A stretch of DNA of 39,544 nt, taken from the NCBI GenBank assembly GCA_002720055.1, contig PBGH01000011.1, positions 120,536-160,079 on the forward strand. The letters run 5' to 3'. Under the pieces are notes generated by a model. That model ran no database searches. It was not told the origin of the DNA and was given only the letters and a program-made list of their open reading frames with translations. Shown in pieces: positions 24,161 through 33,500 of this stretch. The first letter of the stretch is position 1. Each line of letters opens with the position of its first letter. The translations under genes were made by a program, and so were the position numbers. The DNA comes from Methanobacteriota archaeon. GTDB taxonomy: Archaea; Thermoplasmatota; Poseidoniia; Poseidoniales; Thalassarchaeaceae.

Positions 24161-25951
24161 ATGCAGTGGCCGACTTTACCACAAAAAGTTCTACAAAATG
24201 CCGAGGAATTCGGAGAAAAACCAGCTTTAACCCAGAGGAAGGAATCCGGTGAAACTGAGACGTTGACATGGTCTGAATACTCCGATTTCGTCATGGATAT
24301 TTCTCGCTCCCTCATAGCTCTGGGGCACGAGGAAGGGGACAGAATTAGTATCTACAGCTTCAACAGAAAGGAATGGTTTGCGTGTTACGCAGCTTCGTAC
24401 TTTACGAACGGCGCAGCAGTAGGAGTCTACCACACCTGCTCGCCTGACGAGGTAGAATGGATAGTCGGTAACTCGGGGTCCAAGTTTGTCTTCGTCGGAC
24501 ACAACCCCCAATGGGGCAAGGATCCAGATAAGCTCCCAAGGAACAGACTCTCAAAAATACTGGACTCTCTACCCGAAGTAGAGCACGTTATTATGCTCGA
24601 GGATGAGGAAAAAATGGACCACCCCAAAGCAATGTCATGGGACGATTTTCTCTCCAAGGGTTCGGAGGTTGAAGTCTCGGCGGTGGAGGAAAGAATTGCT
24701 AATATCACACCGAACTCAACTGCATCCCTGATTTACACGTCGGGGACAACAGGAAATCCAAAAGGAGTCGAACTAACGCATCAAAATTTCGCGTTCATTA
24801 CAAATCAGGTCGTTGATCTAATTGTCCCCCTCGATCGTCATGACAACTACATATCTTGGCTGCCGCAAGCTCACTCCTTCGGCCAGGTCTGCGACAATCA
24901 TGCCTTCACAGTTATGGGGCTAAATATGACCACAGTGAGAAATCCACTGGATATCATCGACTACGCCAAGGAAATACAGCCAGACTTCTTCGTCGGAGTT
25001 CCCAGGATCTACGAGAAGGTATATTCCAACGTCAAGGCTGCAATTGACTCCAAGCCAATAATCAGGATTGGACTCCAGGTGCCTCTACTGAAATCAGTCC
25101 TAGCCAAGGCCATTAGGAGGAAAGCCGGTTTCCTCAACTGCAAACACGCAATAACTGGAGCTGCACCTATAAACCCGGAGATAATCCAGCTTTTCCACTC
25201 CATCGGAATCAACATCTTCGAGGCATATGGACTTACTGAAACCACTGCGGGGATGACATTCAACTGGAAAGGAAATAACAAGACAGGATCGATAGGGGTG
25301 CCTTGCCCAGGGACGGAAGTAAGAGTCGAGGATGACGGGGAACTGTCGTTCAAGGGGGCAAACATCATGAAGGGATACTACAATAATCCCGAAGCCAATG
25401 CCGAGGTCTTCGATGGGGACTGGTTCAAGACTGGTGACCTCGGGAGAATAGACGAAGACGGCTACATTCACATCACAGGCAGAAAGAAGGAGATTTACGT
25501 ATCATCCGGAGGGAAGAACGTAGCACCATTGGTCATCGAGGAGACCATTAAGTCAATCCCTGTTCTATCTCAGGTCTTCCTAGTTGGGGATGGCCGGAAA
25601 TACTGCAGCGCACTGGTAACCCTTGACGTGGGAGTAATACTTCGCGACAACCTTGGCATGAATCCTGACAAAGTTCCAAAAGACCCTATTGAGCAAATCG
25701 AGGAACTTGAGAGAAGGGGTCACAAGCTGTCTGATTTCGTGGAGAGCGAAGAGATTAGGTCGGACATCGAATCACAAATAATGGAACTTAACAAGCGGTT
25801 CATGAACCCAGAACAAATCAAAAAATTCACTATCCTTCCAAGGGACCTGAATATCGACTCAGGAGAACTTACTCCAACTCTGAAAATCAGAAGGAAGCAG
25901 ATACGAGAGAACTGGGCCCATGAGATAGAGGCTATGTACTCTGACGCTTAG
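24161..25951 (+). CDS. Long-chain acyl-CoA synthetase (AMP-forming)
   Basis: This 596-residue ANL-superfamily enzyme activates fatty acids to acyl-CoA via an acyl-adenylate. Motifs: P-loop-like SLIYTSGTTGNPKGVELTHQN (about residues 188-208), ISWLPQAHSFGQ, EAYGLTETTAGMTFN, GDWFKTGDLGRIDEDGYIHITGRKKEI with the hinge Asp, and a C-terminal domain with EEGTLTPTLK-type ending SGELTPTLKIRRKQIRENW containing the catalytic Lys. The long insert after ALVTLDVGVI is typical of the FadD15/long-chain group rather than acetyl-CoA synthetases. It probably acts at the inner face of the membrane. It lies 12 nt upstream of a LysE-type exporter, and the B12 acyl-CoA mutase follows further downstream, consistent with fatty or branched acid catabolism. 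Confidence 0.92.
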   Translation: MQWPTLPQKVLQNAEEFGEKPALTQRKESGETETLTWSEYSDFVMDISRSLIALGHEEGDRISIYSFNRKEWFACYAASYFTNGAAVGVYHTCSPDEVEWIVGNSGSKFVFVGHNPQWGKDPDKLPRNRLSKILDSLPEVEHVIMLEDEEKMDHPKAMSWDDFLSKGSEVEVSAVEERIANITPNSTASLIYTSGTTGNPKGVELTHQNFAFITNQVVDLIVPLDRHDNYISWLPQAHSFGQVCDNHAFTVMGLNMTTVRNPLDIIDYAKEIQPDFFVGVPRIYEKVYSNVKAAIDSKPIIRIGLQVPLLKSVLAKAIRRKAGFLNCKHAITGAAPINPEIIQLFHSIGINIFEAYGLTETTAGMTFNWKGNNKTGSIGVPCPGTEVRVEDDGELSFKGANIMKGYYNNPEANAEVFDGDWFKTGDLGRIDEDGYIHITGRKKEIYVSSGGKNVAPLVIEETIKSIPVLSQVFLVGDGRKYCSALVTLDVGVILRDNLGMNPDKVPKDPIEQIEELERRGHKLSDFVESEEIRSDIESQIMELNKRFMNPEQIKKFTILPRDLNIDSGELTPTLKIRRKQIRENWAHEIEAMYSDA

Positions 25952-25963
25952 ACTGGTGCTCCC

Positions 25964-26587
25964 ATGGAGCTAGGCGCCTGGGCGGCCCTTGCAACGGTTT
26001 TCATACTCGGTGCGATGAGTCCCGGGCCTTCCTTGGCAGTGGTTCTTAGGAATACTGTGTCAGGAGGTCGCAGGCAGGGGATTTCAACAGGAATAGGTCA
26101 TGGAATAGGATTCGGAATCTATGCCTTTCTCTCTGCATTCGGGATTGCGACTGCTCTCTCTGCGAACGAGAATGTCGAGTACTTTCTTCGTTGGGGGGGC
26201 ATTTCTATACTCCTATGGCTTGGATACAACTTCATCAGACATGCATTTTCTGAAAATACTCCGAGTCAAGATCACGGAGAATCGGCAGGTCCTTCCGATG
26301 GGGCTGGATTCATTCAGGGCTTTTCCATAGCCGTCTTGAATCCTAAGATTATGGCTTGGATGCTCGCCCTATATGCACCATTCATAGAAGCCGATTTCTC
26401 TCTCGAGACCCTCATCGGCATGGGCCTTCTGGGGATGGCAATTGATGGATCTTGGTATGTCTCCGTTGCTGTGCTCCTGACGACGGGTAACAGGGTCGAG
26501 ATGCTGAGATCAAAGGCTCATCTTATCGACGGGGCAATGGGCCTCTTGATGTTCTTCTTCGCCGGAGTTCTACTCATTAGGGTTTAG
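25964..26587 (+). CDS. LysE/RhtB-family amino acid exporter
   Basis: This 207-residue membrane protein with six predicted helices matches the LysE/RhtB translocator family. The N-terminal signature FILGAMSPGPSLAVVLRNTVSGGRRQGISTGIGHGIG contains the conserved SPGP motif in helix 1 and the G-R-x-x-G loop. FIQGFSIAVLNPKIMAWMLALY contains the conserved NPK motif, and DGAMGLLMFFFAGVLLI closes the last helix. Family members export amino acids or related metabolites. The start lies 12 nt after the synthetase stop, so cotranscription is likely. Substrate unknown. Confidence 0.9.
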   Translation: MELGAWAALATVFILGAMSPGPSLAVVLRNTVSGGRRQGISTGIGHGIGFGIYAFLSAFGIATALSANENVEYFLRWGGISILLWLGYNFIRHAFSENTPSQDHGESAGPSDGAGFIQGFSIAVLNPKIMAWMLALYAPFIEADFSLETLIGMGLLGMAIDGSWYVSVAVLLTTGNRVEMLRSKAHLIDGAMGLLMFFFAGVLLIRV

Positions 26588-27048
26588 ACACTACCTAATG
26601 TTATGATTATCAGACCCACTAATGCAAGGAACAGTAGAAGTAGAATAGAAGCGACTGTGATAATCCCATATGCGAAGTATTTGTTCCCTCTTGAAAAGCC
26701 CCAAACTATCCCCCCTATGAAGGATATGGGCCAAATAAGAAAGCCAAAAAGAATGAGAATATCAGGCCCATCAAGAATGTCAAAACTAGTCATCATGAAA
26801 ATAGCATATATCACCCACGTTACAATCGGATATACGATCAAGCCTGTAGCGAACCACGCCCAATTCGGAAGCCCCCCTATCTTGGTGGGGTCATTGGCAG
26901 AGCCCAGAAGGCCATCACTTCCAGTATTGAAAGATGAAACCTCACCGCTAAGAAGAGTTACATTCGATTCGGACGAGCCTTGTTCGCCAACAAACGTATT
27001 TTCCCCAAAACCAGAGGCAATTTCCACCGACTCGGGCTTATCCTCCAT
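26584..27048 (-). CDS. Small membrane protein, unknown function
   Basis: This encodes 154 residues with an acidic, Ser/Gly-rich soluble N-terminal ~60 residues followed by three strongly hydrophobic segments: WAWFATGLIVYPIVTWVIYAIFMM, ILILFGFLIWPISFIGGIVWGF and YGIITVASILLLLFLALVGLIIITL. A short basic loop (SRGNKYF) separates the last two. I recognise no family. An almost coextensive frame exists on the plus strand (26603-27064), but it has no coherent helices, so the minus strand is preferred. It converges with the exporter gene with a 4-nt overlap and is divergent from the mutase gene. Confidence 0.7.
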   Translation of the reverse strand: MEDKPESVEIASGFGENTFVGEQGSSESNVTLLSGEVSSFNTGSDGLLGSANDPTKIGGLPNWAWFATGLIVYPIVTWVIYAIFMMTSFDILDGPDILILFGFLIWPISFIGGIVWGFSRGNKYFAYGIITVASILLLLFLALVGLIIITLGSV

Positions 27049-27128
27049 ATTCCACGAACATTGACTTTGCTATTGAATAGTATCCCGGAAATTACAAATC
27101 TCCCATTTTTTTCAGTCAACGCATTCTT

Positions 27129-30100
27129 GTGGCACTGTCTTTTCGGCAGTACGTGGAAAGTACCCCCGGAAGCAGCGATTCTGCGCAAAAGGTTGTGGAT
27201 TACGATAGAAAAACCCCTCTCAGAGTCATTACGGCAGCGGCAATTTTTGATGGACACGATGCAGCAATTGGAATCTTCCGTAGAATCCTCCAAAGTCAGG
27301 GTTGCGAGGTTATCCACCTTGGTCATGACAGAGGTGCAGATGAAGTCGCTAGAGCTGCGATACAGGAGGATGCTCACGCTATCGCAATCACCTCTTACCA
27401 AGGGGGCGCCGTGGAGATGTTCACTCATACAAAACAGATACTGGATGAATATGGCTTCAAACATGTATTCCTATTTGGAGGGGGCGGGGGGACTATCCTT
27501 CCACATGAGATAGAACTTCTCAGGAATAATGGAATTGCAAGAATATACTCTCCAGATGATGGTAGAGAAATGGGACTGGTTGGGATGGTTCAAGATGCTA
27601 TGAAAAATGCCCAGAACATCGATTTGCTAGATGAATCTAGGTTCAAATCCATAGATGAACCAGTTTTTGCTGCCGACCACGCGTCAGTTTCGCTGCTCTT
27701 GACGATGGCAGAGAACAATACATCGACCTCTCTCTCTGAAACGATTGAATTAGCACGGTCAAGACCTGTTGAGGAAGAGTGCCCAGTAGTTGGGATAACG
27801 GGGACGGGAGGTGCCGGTAAGTCCAGTCTAATGGATGAGGTAATGCTACGAATACGTAGAGACAATCCCGAAGCTAGAGTGGCACTACTGGCAACAGATC
27901 CTACCAGAAAGAAGACCGGAGGCGCACTATTGGGAGATAGAATCAGGATGAATTCGTTGACAGATTCGGGGCTTTACATGAGATCATTCGCAAGTAGGGG
28001 AAGCGGCAGAGAAATTGCCAATTGCATAGGGCGTGCCATTCAGGTCTGCAAAGCGGTCGGTTTTGACTTGATATTGGTAGAAACCAGTGGAATAGGACAG
28101 GGTAATGACGCGATCACAGAAGTTGCCGATGCATCCCTATATGTCACCACTAGGGAGTATGGTGCACCCAGTCAACTTGAGAAGCTAGCAGCATTAGACT
28201 TCGCAGATATTGTAGTTTTGAACAAGTTCGATAGGCCCGGTGCAGAGGATGCATTGGCCGAGATAAGAAAGCAGTTTCAGAGGAACAGGGAGGCATTCGA
28301 TTCCAACCCAGAGGAAATGCCTGTTGTCCCCACGATAGCTAGCCAGTTCGCAGACGCCGGAGTAGACCGTCTTTGGGAGATGCTCGCAGATCTATTGAAT
28401 TCAGATTTTCAATGCGAATTCTCGTCTACAGCAGCTGTAATGGGGCACGACGGTCTGCCTGCTAGAGAGGCCCCGATACCGCCCGAGAGGCAAGGATATC
28501 TCGCAGAAGTAGCTGCAGCAGTAAGAAGCTATCATAAAGAAACAGAAGAAACATCGAAAGTCCTTAGCTCTGTACAAAGATTGGAGTCAGCAGCAAATCA
28601 TATGGCTTCTAATGGAAAAGAATCCGTATCTGAAGATATAATCGAGCAGGCTGAGGAATTGAGGGATAAGATCCCGAACTCAGTTTGGGAATCTATTGAC
28701 GACTTTGATTCTAAAGCGGAAGCTTACCGTTCAGGACAGGCGAGTTATAATGTTCGAGGTAATGAGATTCCAGTCAAGACAACCCACGAAACATTGTCAG
28801 GGACTAGGATTCCTCGTGTAGCACTTCCGCAGACCAATGATTTTGGGGAAAAAATAAAATGGATTCGAAAAGAAAATGCTCCCGGCTCATTCCCATTCAC
28901 CGGAGGGGTCTTCCCATTCAGGAGAGAAGACGAACTGCCTGTGCGAATGTTCGCTGGAGAGGGAAGCGCCGAAAGGACAAACAAGAGGTATCATTTCCTT
29001 TCCAAGGATCAACCATTTAATCGATTATCTGTCGCATTCGACTCACCTAGCCTTTACGGAAACGACCCCCAAGAAAGACTCGATATTTTTGGAAAGGTTT
29101 GCGAGTCCGGAGTCAGCATCAGTACACTCGACGAAATGGAAAGACTGTTCGATGGTTTCGATTTGTGCTCTCCGGAAACCTCGGTCAGCATGACAATTAA
29201 TGGAAACTACTGGTGGCATCTAGCTGCATTCTTCAAGGTCGCAATACGTCAGCAGATTAGTAAATTCAAAGAAGAAAACGGACGTAACCCAGACGAGAAA
29301 GAAACCTCAGAAATAACCTCTTTCGCACTTTCAAATGTCAGGGGTACTGTCCAAGCAGACCAACTGAAAGAGGCCATGGGCCAGAATACTCTGGTCTTCA
29401 ATCTAGATACCGCTCTTAGGATGATGGGCGATGTAGCCGAATTCTACGTAAATCATGACATTCGAAATCACTACTTCGTTAGCATTAGCGGGTACCACAT
29501 CGACGAGGCAGGAGCTAACCCGATTACTCAAGCAGCTCTAACTCTGTCTAACGGCCTAACCTATGTTGAACTGTTTAAGTCCAGGGGACTCGATCCAGAC
29601 AAATTTCTGCGCAACTTCTCTTGGTTTTTCTCAAATGGGATGGATCCTGAATATGCGGTAATAGGGAGAGTATCGCGCAGAATCTGGGCAATTGCAATGA
29701 GAGATCTTTATGGCGCCGGGGAAAGAGGACAGAAACTGAAGTACCATATCCAGAGTAGCGGGCGTTCCCTACATTCCCAGGAATTTACATGGAATGACTA
29801 CAGGACCACTCTCCAGGCGCTCTATGCCCTGGCAGACAATGCCAACAGCTTGCATACAAATAGTCGAGATGAGGCTTTTGGGACCCCTACTGAGGAAACA
29901 GTTAGAGACGCAGTAGCAATACAATTAATCCTCGCAAAGGAGTATGGATGGCTTAGGAACGAGAACCCACTTCAAGGGTCTTTCATAGCAGAGTTTCTTA
30001 CTGACGAAGTTGAAGAAAAGGTCCTCCGAATCTTTGAGGAAATGAATAGTAGGGGCGGAGTTCTGGGGTCTCTCGAAGTCAACTACCAACGCAATCGAAT

Positions 30101-30449
30101 CCAAGATGAGGGAATGGTATACGAGCATAGGAAGCATACAGGAGAGACTCCTATCATCGGAGTAAACACATTCACCGACCCAGAATCAAACGTACCATCA
30201 GCCGAAGAATTCGACATAGAAGTCACTCGTTCCGACGAGACTGAAAAAATGATGGTAATCGAGAGAAACAGAGAATTCCGGCAAGAAAACTCTCGTCATT
30301 CCGAGGAAGGGATAAAGCGAATTAAAAAAGTTGCACGTGAAGGTGGAAACTTATTCGAAGTAATGATGGACATAGTAGAGCATTGCTCAGTCGGTCAAGT
30401 AACTCAGGCATTATTCGACAGCGGTGGAAAGTTCAGAAGAAATATGTGA
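27129..30449 (+). CDS. icmF: Fused B12-dependent acyl-CoA mutase (IcmF, isobutyryl-CoA mutase type)
   Basis: This 1106-residue protein has the IcmF order. A cobalamin domain comes first (about residues 30-160), with FDGHDAAIGIF supplying the axial His43 and a GGGGGTILPHEIELL segment. A MeaB/ArgK-like G-protein chaperone follows (about 220-430), with Walker A TGTGGAGKSS, LLATDPTRKKTGGALLGDRIRMN and VVLNKFDRPGAEDAL. The adenosylcobalamin mutase barrel is last (about 560-1100). AFDSPSLYGNDP, GFDLCSPETSVSMTING and VNYQRNRIQDEGMVYEHRKHTGE are IcmF-like rather than methylmalonyl-CoA mutase-like. It interconverts isobutyryl-CoA and n-butyryl-CoA, or a related pair. The GTP domain guards cofactor loading. 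The start is a GTG at 27129; the initial residues are poorly conserved. A poly-T tract and hairpin follow the stop. Confidence 0.93.
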   Translation: MALSFRQYVESTPGSSDSAQKVVDYDRKTPLRVITAAAIFDGHDAAIGIFRRILQSQGCEVIHLGHDRGADEVARAAIQEDAHAIAITSYQGGAVEMFTHTKQILDEYGFKHVFLFGGGGGTILPHEIELLRNNGIARIYSPDDGREMGLVGMVQDAMKNAQNIDLLDESRFKSIDEPVFAADHASVSLLLTMAENNTSTSLSETIELARSRPVEEECPVVGITGTGGAGKSSLMDEVMLRIRRDNPEARVALLATDPTRKKTGGALLGDRIRMNSLTDSGLYMRSFASRGSGREIANCIGRAIQVCKAVGFDLILVETSGIGQGNDAITEVADASLYVTTREYGAPSQLEKLAALDFADIVVLNKFDRPGAEDALAEIRKQFQRNREAFDSNPEEMPVVPTIASQFADAGVDRLWEMLADLLNSDFQCEFSSTAAVMGHDGLPAREAPIPPERQGYLAEVAAAVRSYHKETEETSKVLSSVQRLESAANHMASNGKESVSEDIIEQAEELRDKIPNSVWESIDDFDSKAEAYRSGQASYNVRGNEIPVKTTHETLSGTRIPRVALPQTNDFGEKIKWIRKENAPGSFPFTGGVFPFRREDELPVRMFAGEGSAERTNKRYHFLSKDQPFNRLSVAFDSPSLYGNDPQERLDIFGKVCESGVSISTLDEMERLFDGFDLCSPETSVSMTINGNYWWHLAAFFKVAIRQQISKFKEENGRNPDEKETSEITSFALSNVRGTVQADQLKEAMGQNTLVFNLDTALRMMGDVAEFYVNHDIRNHYFVSISGYHIDEAGANPITQAALTLSNGLTYVELFKSRGLDPDKFLRNFSWFFSNGMDPEYAVIGRVSRRIWAIAMRDLYGAGERGQKLKYHIQSSGRSLHSQEFTWNDYRTTLQALYALADNANSLHTNSRDEAFGTPTEETVRDAVAIQLILAKEYGWLRNENPLQGSFIAEFLTDEVEEKVLRIFEEMNSRGGVLGSLEVNYQRNRIQDEGMVYEHRKHTGETPIIGVNTFTDPESNVPSAEEFDIEVTRSDETEKMMVIERNREFRQENSRHSEEGIKRIKKVAREGGNLFEVMMDIVEHCSVGQVTQALFDSGGKFRRNM

Positions 30450-30480
30450 TTTTTTTCCTTATCTCGGCATTTTTCCGAGA
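30450..30480 (+). terminator. Poly-T tract plus hairpin after icmF
   Basis: Seven T residues (30450-30456) begin immediately after the icmF stop, followed by the inverted repeat TCTCGG (30462-30467) and CCGAGA (30475-30480) around a T-rich loop. Archaeal polymerase terminates mainly at T-runs. The arrangement would end icmF transcription before the smc promoter. Confidence 0.5.
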
Positions 30481-30550
30481 CTTCACTAATCGTCCCTACA
30501 AACGCCCAACTGCCTCAATGTTCTTAACCCCAAATGGAACGACTAGTGTT

Positions 30551-30586
30551 GTTGTCGGTTATTTTTATTCTCGACGACTGAGGTGA
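30551..30586 (+). promoter_or_regulatory. Probable smc operon promoter and ribosome-binding site
   Basis: TTATTTTTATT (30559-30569) is a strong TATA-like box. An imperfect inverted repeat, GTTGTCG at 30551 and CGACGAC at 30572, brackets it. GAGGTGA at 30580-30586 is a Shine-Dalgarno candidate just before the ATG at 30591. If TATA spacing fixes the transcription start near 30590, the Shine-Dalgarno would not be transcribed, so one of the two readings must be partly wrong. An operator function for the repeat is speculative. Confidence 0.4.
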
Positions 30587-30590
30587 AGGG

Positions 30591-33500
30591 ATGCATCTAG
30601 TCAGAATCGAGGTCGAGAACTTCAAGTCATTTGGAGGGCAAACCGAAATACCATTCGAGCAAGGATTCACAGCAATTACCGGACCAAATGGTAGTGGAAA
30701 ATCCAATTGCGGGGATGCAATTGGTTTCGTTCTTGGTCCAAGGTCCACAAAATCACTTAGAGCCTCAAATGTGTCTGAATTAATCTTCAATGGCGGAAAG
30801 ACAGGTAGCCCAGCAAAACATATGTCTGCGACTTTAGTTTTCAGTAATACTCCCGAGGTTGGGGGTAGGAGGCGGCTTCGCTCTGACTCCGATGAGGTAT
30901 CTTTCACGAGATCCGTAAGACTGAACAGGAAGGGGGCCACGGTTTCATCATTCAGAATCAATGATAATCCCTCCTCGGCTACCGAGATGAGGAGAGTTCT
31001 GTCTGAAGCAGGATTAAGCGGCGATGGTTACAACATCGTCTTGCAAGGGGACGTAACTAACCTTGCTACAATGACCCCTCACAAGAGGAGGGGCGTGCTA
31101 GAGCAAGTAGCGGGAGTCACAGCCTATGATGAGGAAATCCGAAAGGCAAATACCCAACGTAAGCATGTTGAAAACAGCATAGAGACTATCGATATCTTCG
31201 AAGCAGATCAGAAGGGGAGGCTGAAGGAGCTAGAGAAGGAAAGAGAGCAGGCCCTGAAATTCAGGCAGCTGAAAGAAGAATCAGACTTAGCACGACTGAC
31301 TCTTGAGCAATCTAAGCATAGAAACCGCCAAGGCGAGGTCTCTTTACTCTCAGAAGAAAGATCCAACTACACAGCTAAGGAGAAAGAACTCTCCGAGGAG
31401 ATGTTAGACTCCAGTAGAAGACTTGATGATTACGACGCTCAAGTTGTTCAAATTGGTAAAGAACTCGAAGGAGTATTGAGTGGGGATGCAAAGGGAATTT
31501 TAGACAAGATCAGACAACATGAGATAGATCTGGAGACTGCTTCTGATAGGATTGGCGATTACAGCAGATCTATCTCTACAGCAAAGGAGGAAATAGAGAT
31601 ACTAGTCCGAGAGAGAGAAGGGGCAGAATCGGCCCGTTCTAAATCAGAGCAGAGAATCTCGGAGCTTCAAAGGTCCGTTATCGATTCAAAGGAAGCTCTG
31701 AATAAAGCATCAGAAGATGAAGACAAGGCTCGGCAGGCAATCGAGTCCGGGGACAAGCATGGGCGCGATCTGAACAGAATTCTAGGCAAGGCTACCGAGA
31801 AAGAGCAGTTAGCCAATGGGAAATATTCCCAAGCACAATTGGATTACGATCGTGCCAATCAAAGGTCACAGATAGCCTCGGAAAACCTTGCAGATATTGA
31901 GCAGGCATTCGAGTCGGCAGAATTGGAGAGGGATGACTTTTCCCTAATGGGCGAGGATCTCGAGGATTCGAGCCCTGAAGGCAATAGGGAGTCTCTGGCA
32001 AAGGAACTGATGGCCCTTCAGAAGCAGGAGAGGTCTCTAGTGGATGATCGTGACAGGGCCGAGTCAAAACTCAGGAATGCCGAAATGGGTATGGCCAAGG
32101 CCAAGGCGAGGATGGAAGCCAGGTCAAGTACCCCGGGTTCCGCACACACTCTTGCCGCCTTATCCAGACTAAGAGAAAGTGGCGATATCCATGGAATTCT
32201 GGGCACACTAGGCGAGTTAGCTACGCCTAAGGACCCCTCTCACGAAGAAGCACTGTCTTTCGCCTTTGGTGGCGGACTCAGAAGCATAGTGGTGACTTCT
32301 GATCATGTAGCCTCGAAATGTATAGCCTGGCTCCGAAAGAACGGAGGAGGTAGAGCCACGTTTCTTCCTTTGAACAAACTCTCAGTATCACGTCCCCAGG
32401 GCAGGGCGCTGTTAGTAGCAAGGAACCAGGGGGTGGTGGGCTTTGTTCACGATCTGCTGGAATACGACCAGAGTGTCGAGACAGCCGTGCGCTATGCTGG
32501 CAGAAATACACTAGTTGTCGATTCCATGGATGTTGCCAGAGAGAACATGGGCGGAGTTAGGATGGTAACCATAGATGGATCGGTGATCGAGAGCTCTGGT
32601 GCAATGACTGGCGGATCATCTTCCAAGCGGGATCGCCCAAGATTCGATGGGTCCGGAGCAGTTAACTCGGGAATAGAGAGGATGGAGATGGCCGTACAAG
32701 AGGCTGACCTAATCTTTTCAACAGTAGACGGTGCTCTCAGGGAACTTAGGAGAAATCAACAGGAACTTAGGGATAGGATCCATGGTCTCGATAACGATGA
32801 TCACTCAGTAAGAGTTAGAAACTGGAAGGCAGACATGGAGAGGGCAGAGAAAGCAGTTAATGATTGCAAGACTAAGCTGAAGGCTGCAAATAATGAGTTC
32901 GAGGATTGTGAATCAGAGAAAGCCAGACTTTCCGAAATTTGTGAAAATTCTAGGTTGAGTCTGGAAGAAGCAACCAATGAACGAGCCAGGGCAGCTGAGG
33001 ATCTCCAGAACCACACCCCAGACCACTTATCTGATAGGCTCAGAGAAGCAGAGAGGACCAGGACAGAGGCAGAGCGAACTCGAGTAATGTCGGAGGCTTC
33101 GATAGACACATCAACTCAACAACTGAAGATACTGATTGACAGGGTGGCAGAGCTAGATAGACAGACAAAATCACAGAGAGACTCCATATCGAGGTCCGAA
33201 AAGGAAATAGATGAGCTAGAGTCAAACATTTCTGATTCTGAGTCAGAACTCCTAGAACTAAGGGAGCAGGCTTCTCAGTTCGATGAGGAACAGAGCCTCT
33301 TGAACGAAAAGAGGGACCAGATCGTCGAGGAGCGCGCCAGCCTCAGGGCTCACTTGGAGAGGATTTCCCAGGAGAAGCAGAATATTTCTAGTAGACTCGA
33401 AGATCTTAGCATACAAATCAAGCAGAGACGCGAAGCACTGGACGAGATTGTGGCCGAACTAGAGGCGGCCGGAATCCCGATCCCTACTGAAGACGCGCAC

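Noticed and set aside
26603..27064. 153-codon plus-strand frame opposite the small membrane protein
   Set aside because: It mirrors the minus-strand gene almost exactly but encodes a Pro/Arg/Ile-rich sequence with no coherent helices or motif; the minus frame has three clean hydrophobic helices.
26958..27513. Overlapping frames of 168 and 177 codons on both strands at the start of icmF
   Set aside because: They overlap the B12-binding domain, which is clearly conserved in the icmF frame, and show no recognisable protein features.
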